From: Terriglobales bacterium
GTDB taxonomy: Bacteria; Acidobacteriota; Terriglobia; Terriglobales; Acidobacteriaceae
DNA length: 34,805 bases
NCBI GenBank assembly: GCA_025927695.1
Contig: JAICLA010000004.1
Coordinates: 1 to 34,805 of the forward strand
Reading direction: 5' to 3'
Shown: positions 34,312 to 34,805 of the stretch, one piece after another
Layout: each line of letters opens with the position of its first letter
How positions within the stretch are numbered: position 1 is the stretch's first letter
Notes under the pieces: generated by a model
Databases searched by the model: none
Told to the model about the DNA's origin: nothing
What the model saw: the letters and a program-made list of their open reading frames with translations, nothing else
Made by a program: the position numbers and the translations under genes

Positions 34312-34805
34312 ATGTCGAAAGATCTGCATGGGAAAGTCGCCATCATCACCGGTGGGACAACAGGTATCGGACGGGAGACGGCCGTGCTGTTTGCGGAAGC
34401 GGGGGCGAAGGTAGCCATTGCCGGACGCCGCGAGAAAGAAGGCAATGAAACGCTGGCGCTGGTGAAGAGAGCAGGCGGCGATGGATTCTTTTTGAAGACT
34501 GACGTTGCTAAGTCGGCCGACGTGCAGGCGCTGGTGCGCGCGACCCTGGAGAAGTACGGACGCGTGGATTGCCTGTTCAACAATGCGGGAATCGAAGGCG
34601 TGTGGGCGCCGATCGTGGAACAGCGTGAAGAAGATTTTGCGCAGGTGATCGCCATCAACCTGACCGGTGTTTGGTTGTGCATGAAATATGTTGTGCCGCA
34701 GATGTTGAAGCAGGGAGGCGGCGCGATCGTGAACATGTCGTCTGTTGCCGGGCTGATGGGTGCTGCCGGGGCAGCGGCTTATGTTGCGAGCAAGCATGCG
34801 GTGAT
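34312..34805 (+). CDS. SDR-family oxidoreductase, truncated by window edge
   Basis: MSKDLHGKVAIITGGTTGIGRETAVLFAEAGAKVAIAGRR...CLFNNAGIEG...GGAIVNMSSVAGLMGAAGAAAYVASKHAV; RBS aggagaaa. Confidence 0.95.
   Translation, partial: MSKDLHGKVAIITGGTTGIGRETAVLFAEAGAKVAIAGRREKEGNETLALVKRAGGDGFFLKTDVAKSADVQALVRATLEKYGRVDCLFNNAGIEGVWAPIVEQREEDFAQVIAINLTGVWLCMKYVVPQMLKQGGGAIVNMSSVAGLMGAAGAAAYVASKHAV

Noticed and set aside
1-34805. CRISPR arrays, transposases, integrases, phage genes, toxin-antitoxin pairs
   Set aside because: None seen; the single tRNA has no adjacent integrase or visible att duplication.

Overview
GC-rich chromosomal window with no visible mobile elements or CRISPR arrays. Gene content and style (Oar-like TonB receptor, DUF5666, DUF4142, MacB/FtsX permeases, S45 acylase, DUF177-rpmF-plsX) suggest an Acidobacteriota-like genome; this is inference. 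I support about 30 CDS. They include a left-truncated GH38 alpha-mannosidase (minus strand, missing from the ORF track because it runs off the edge), a PQQ-like lipoprotein, a di-haem CCP-like cytochrome, a CDF transporter, rpiA, a penicillin-acylase/esterase pair, an ECF sigma/DUF4142/cupredoxin cluster, a phosphoesterase with a duplicated N-terminal module, an amine oxidase, two tandem FtsX/MacB permeases, a DUF5666 protein, a TonB-type receptor, fabD, a periplasmic rhodanese, a MerR-headed metal-type envelope cassette, plsX-rpmF-DUF177, and a TetR-centred cluster ending in a right-truncated SDR. There is one tRNA(CAT). The most interesting signals are: (i) a compact MerR cassette with a perfect 24-bp palindrome inside a 20-bp promoter spacer, a regulator lacking the C-terminal metal-loop cysteines, and no pump or ATPase alongside; (ii) a TetR regulon with two near-identical 18-bp operators, one exactly between a -35 and a -10; (iii) several promoters whose -10 lies 5-6 nt from the start codon (probable leaderless mRNAs); (iv) a terminator-like hairpin between a strong promoter and the tRNA; (v) a long hairpin between rpmF and plsX. 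All functional names come from reading motifs by eye; no searches were run.
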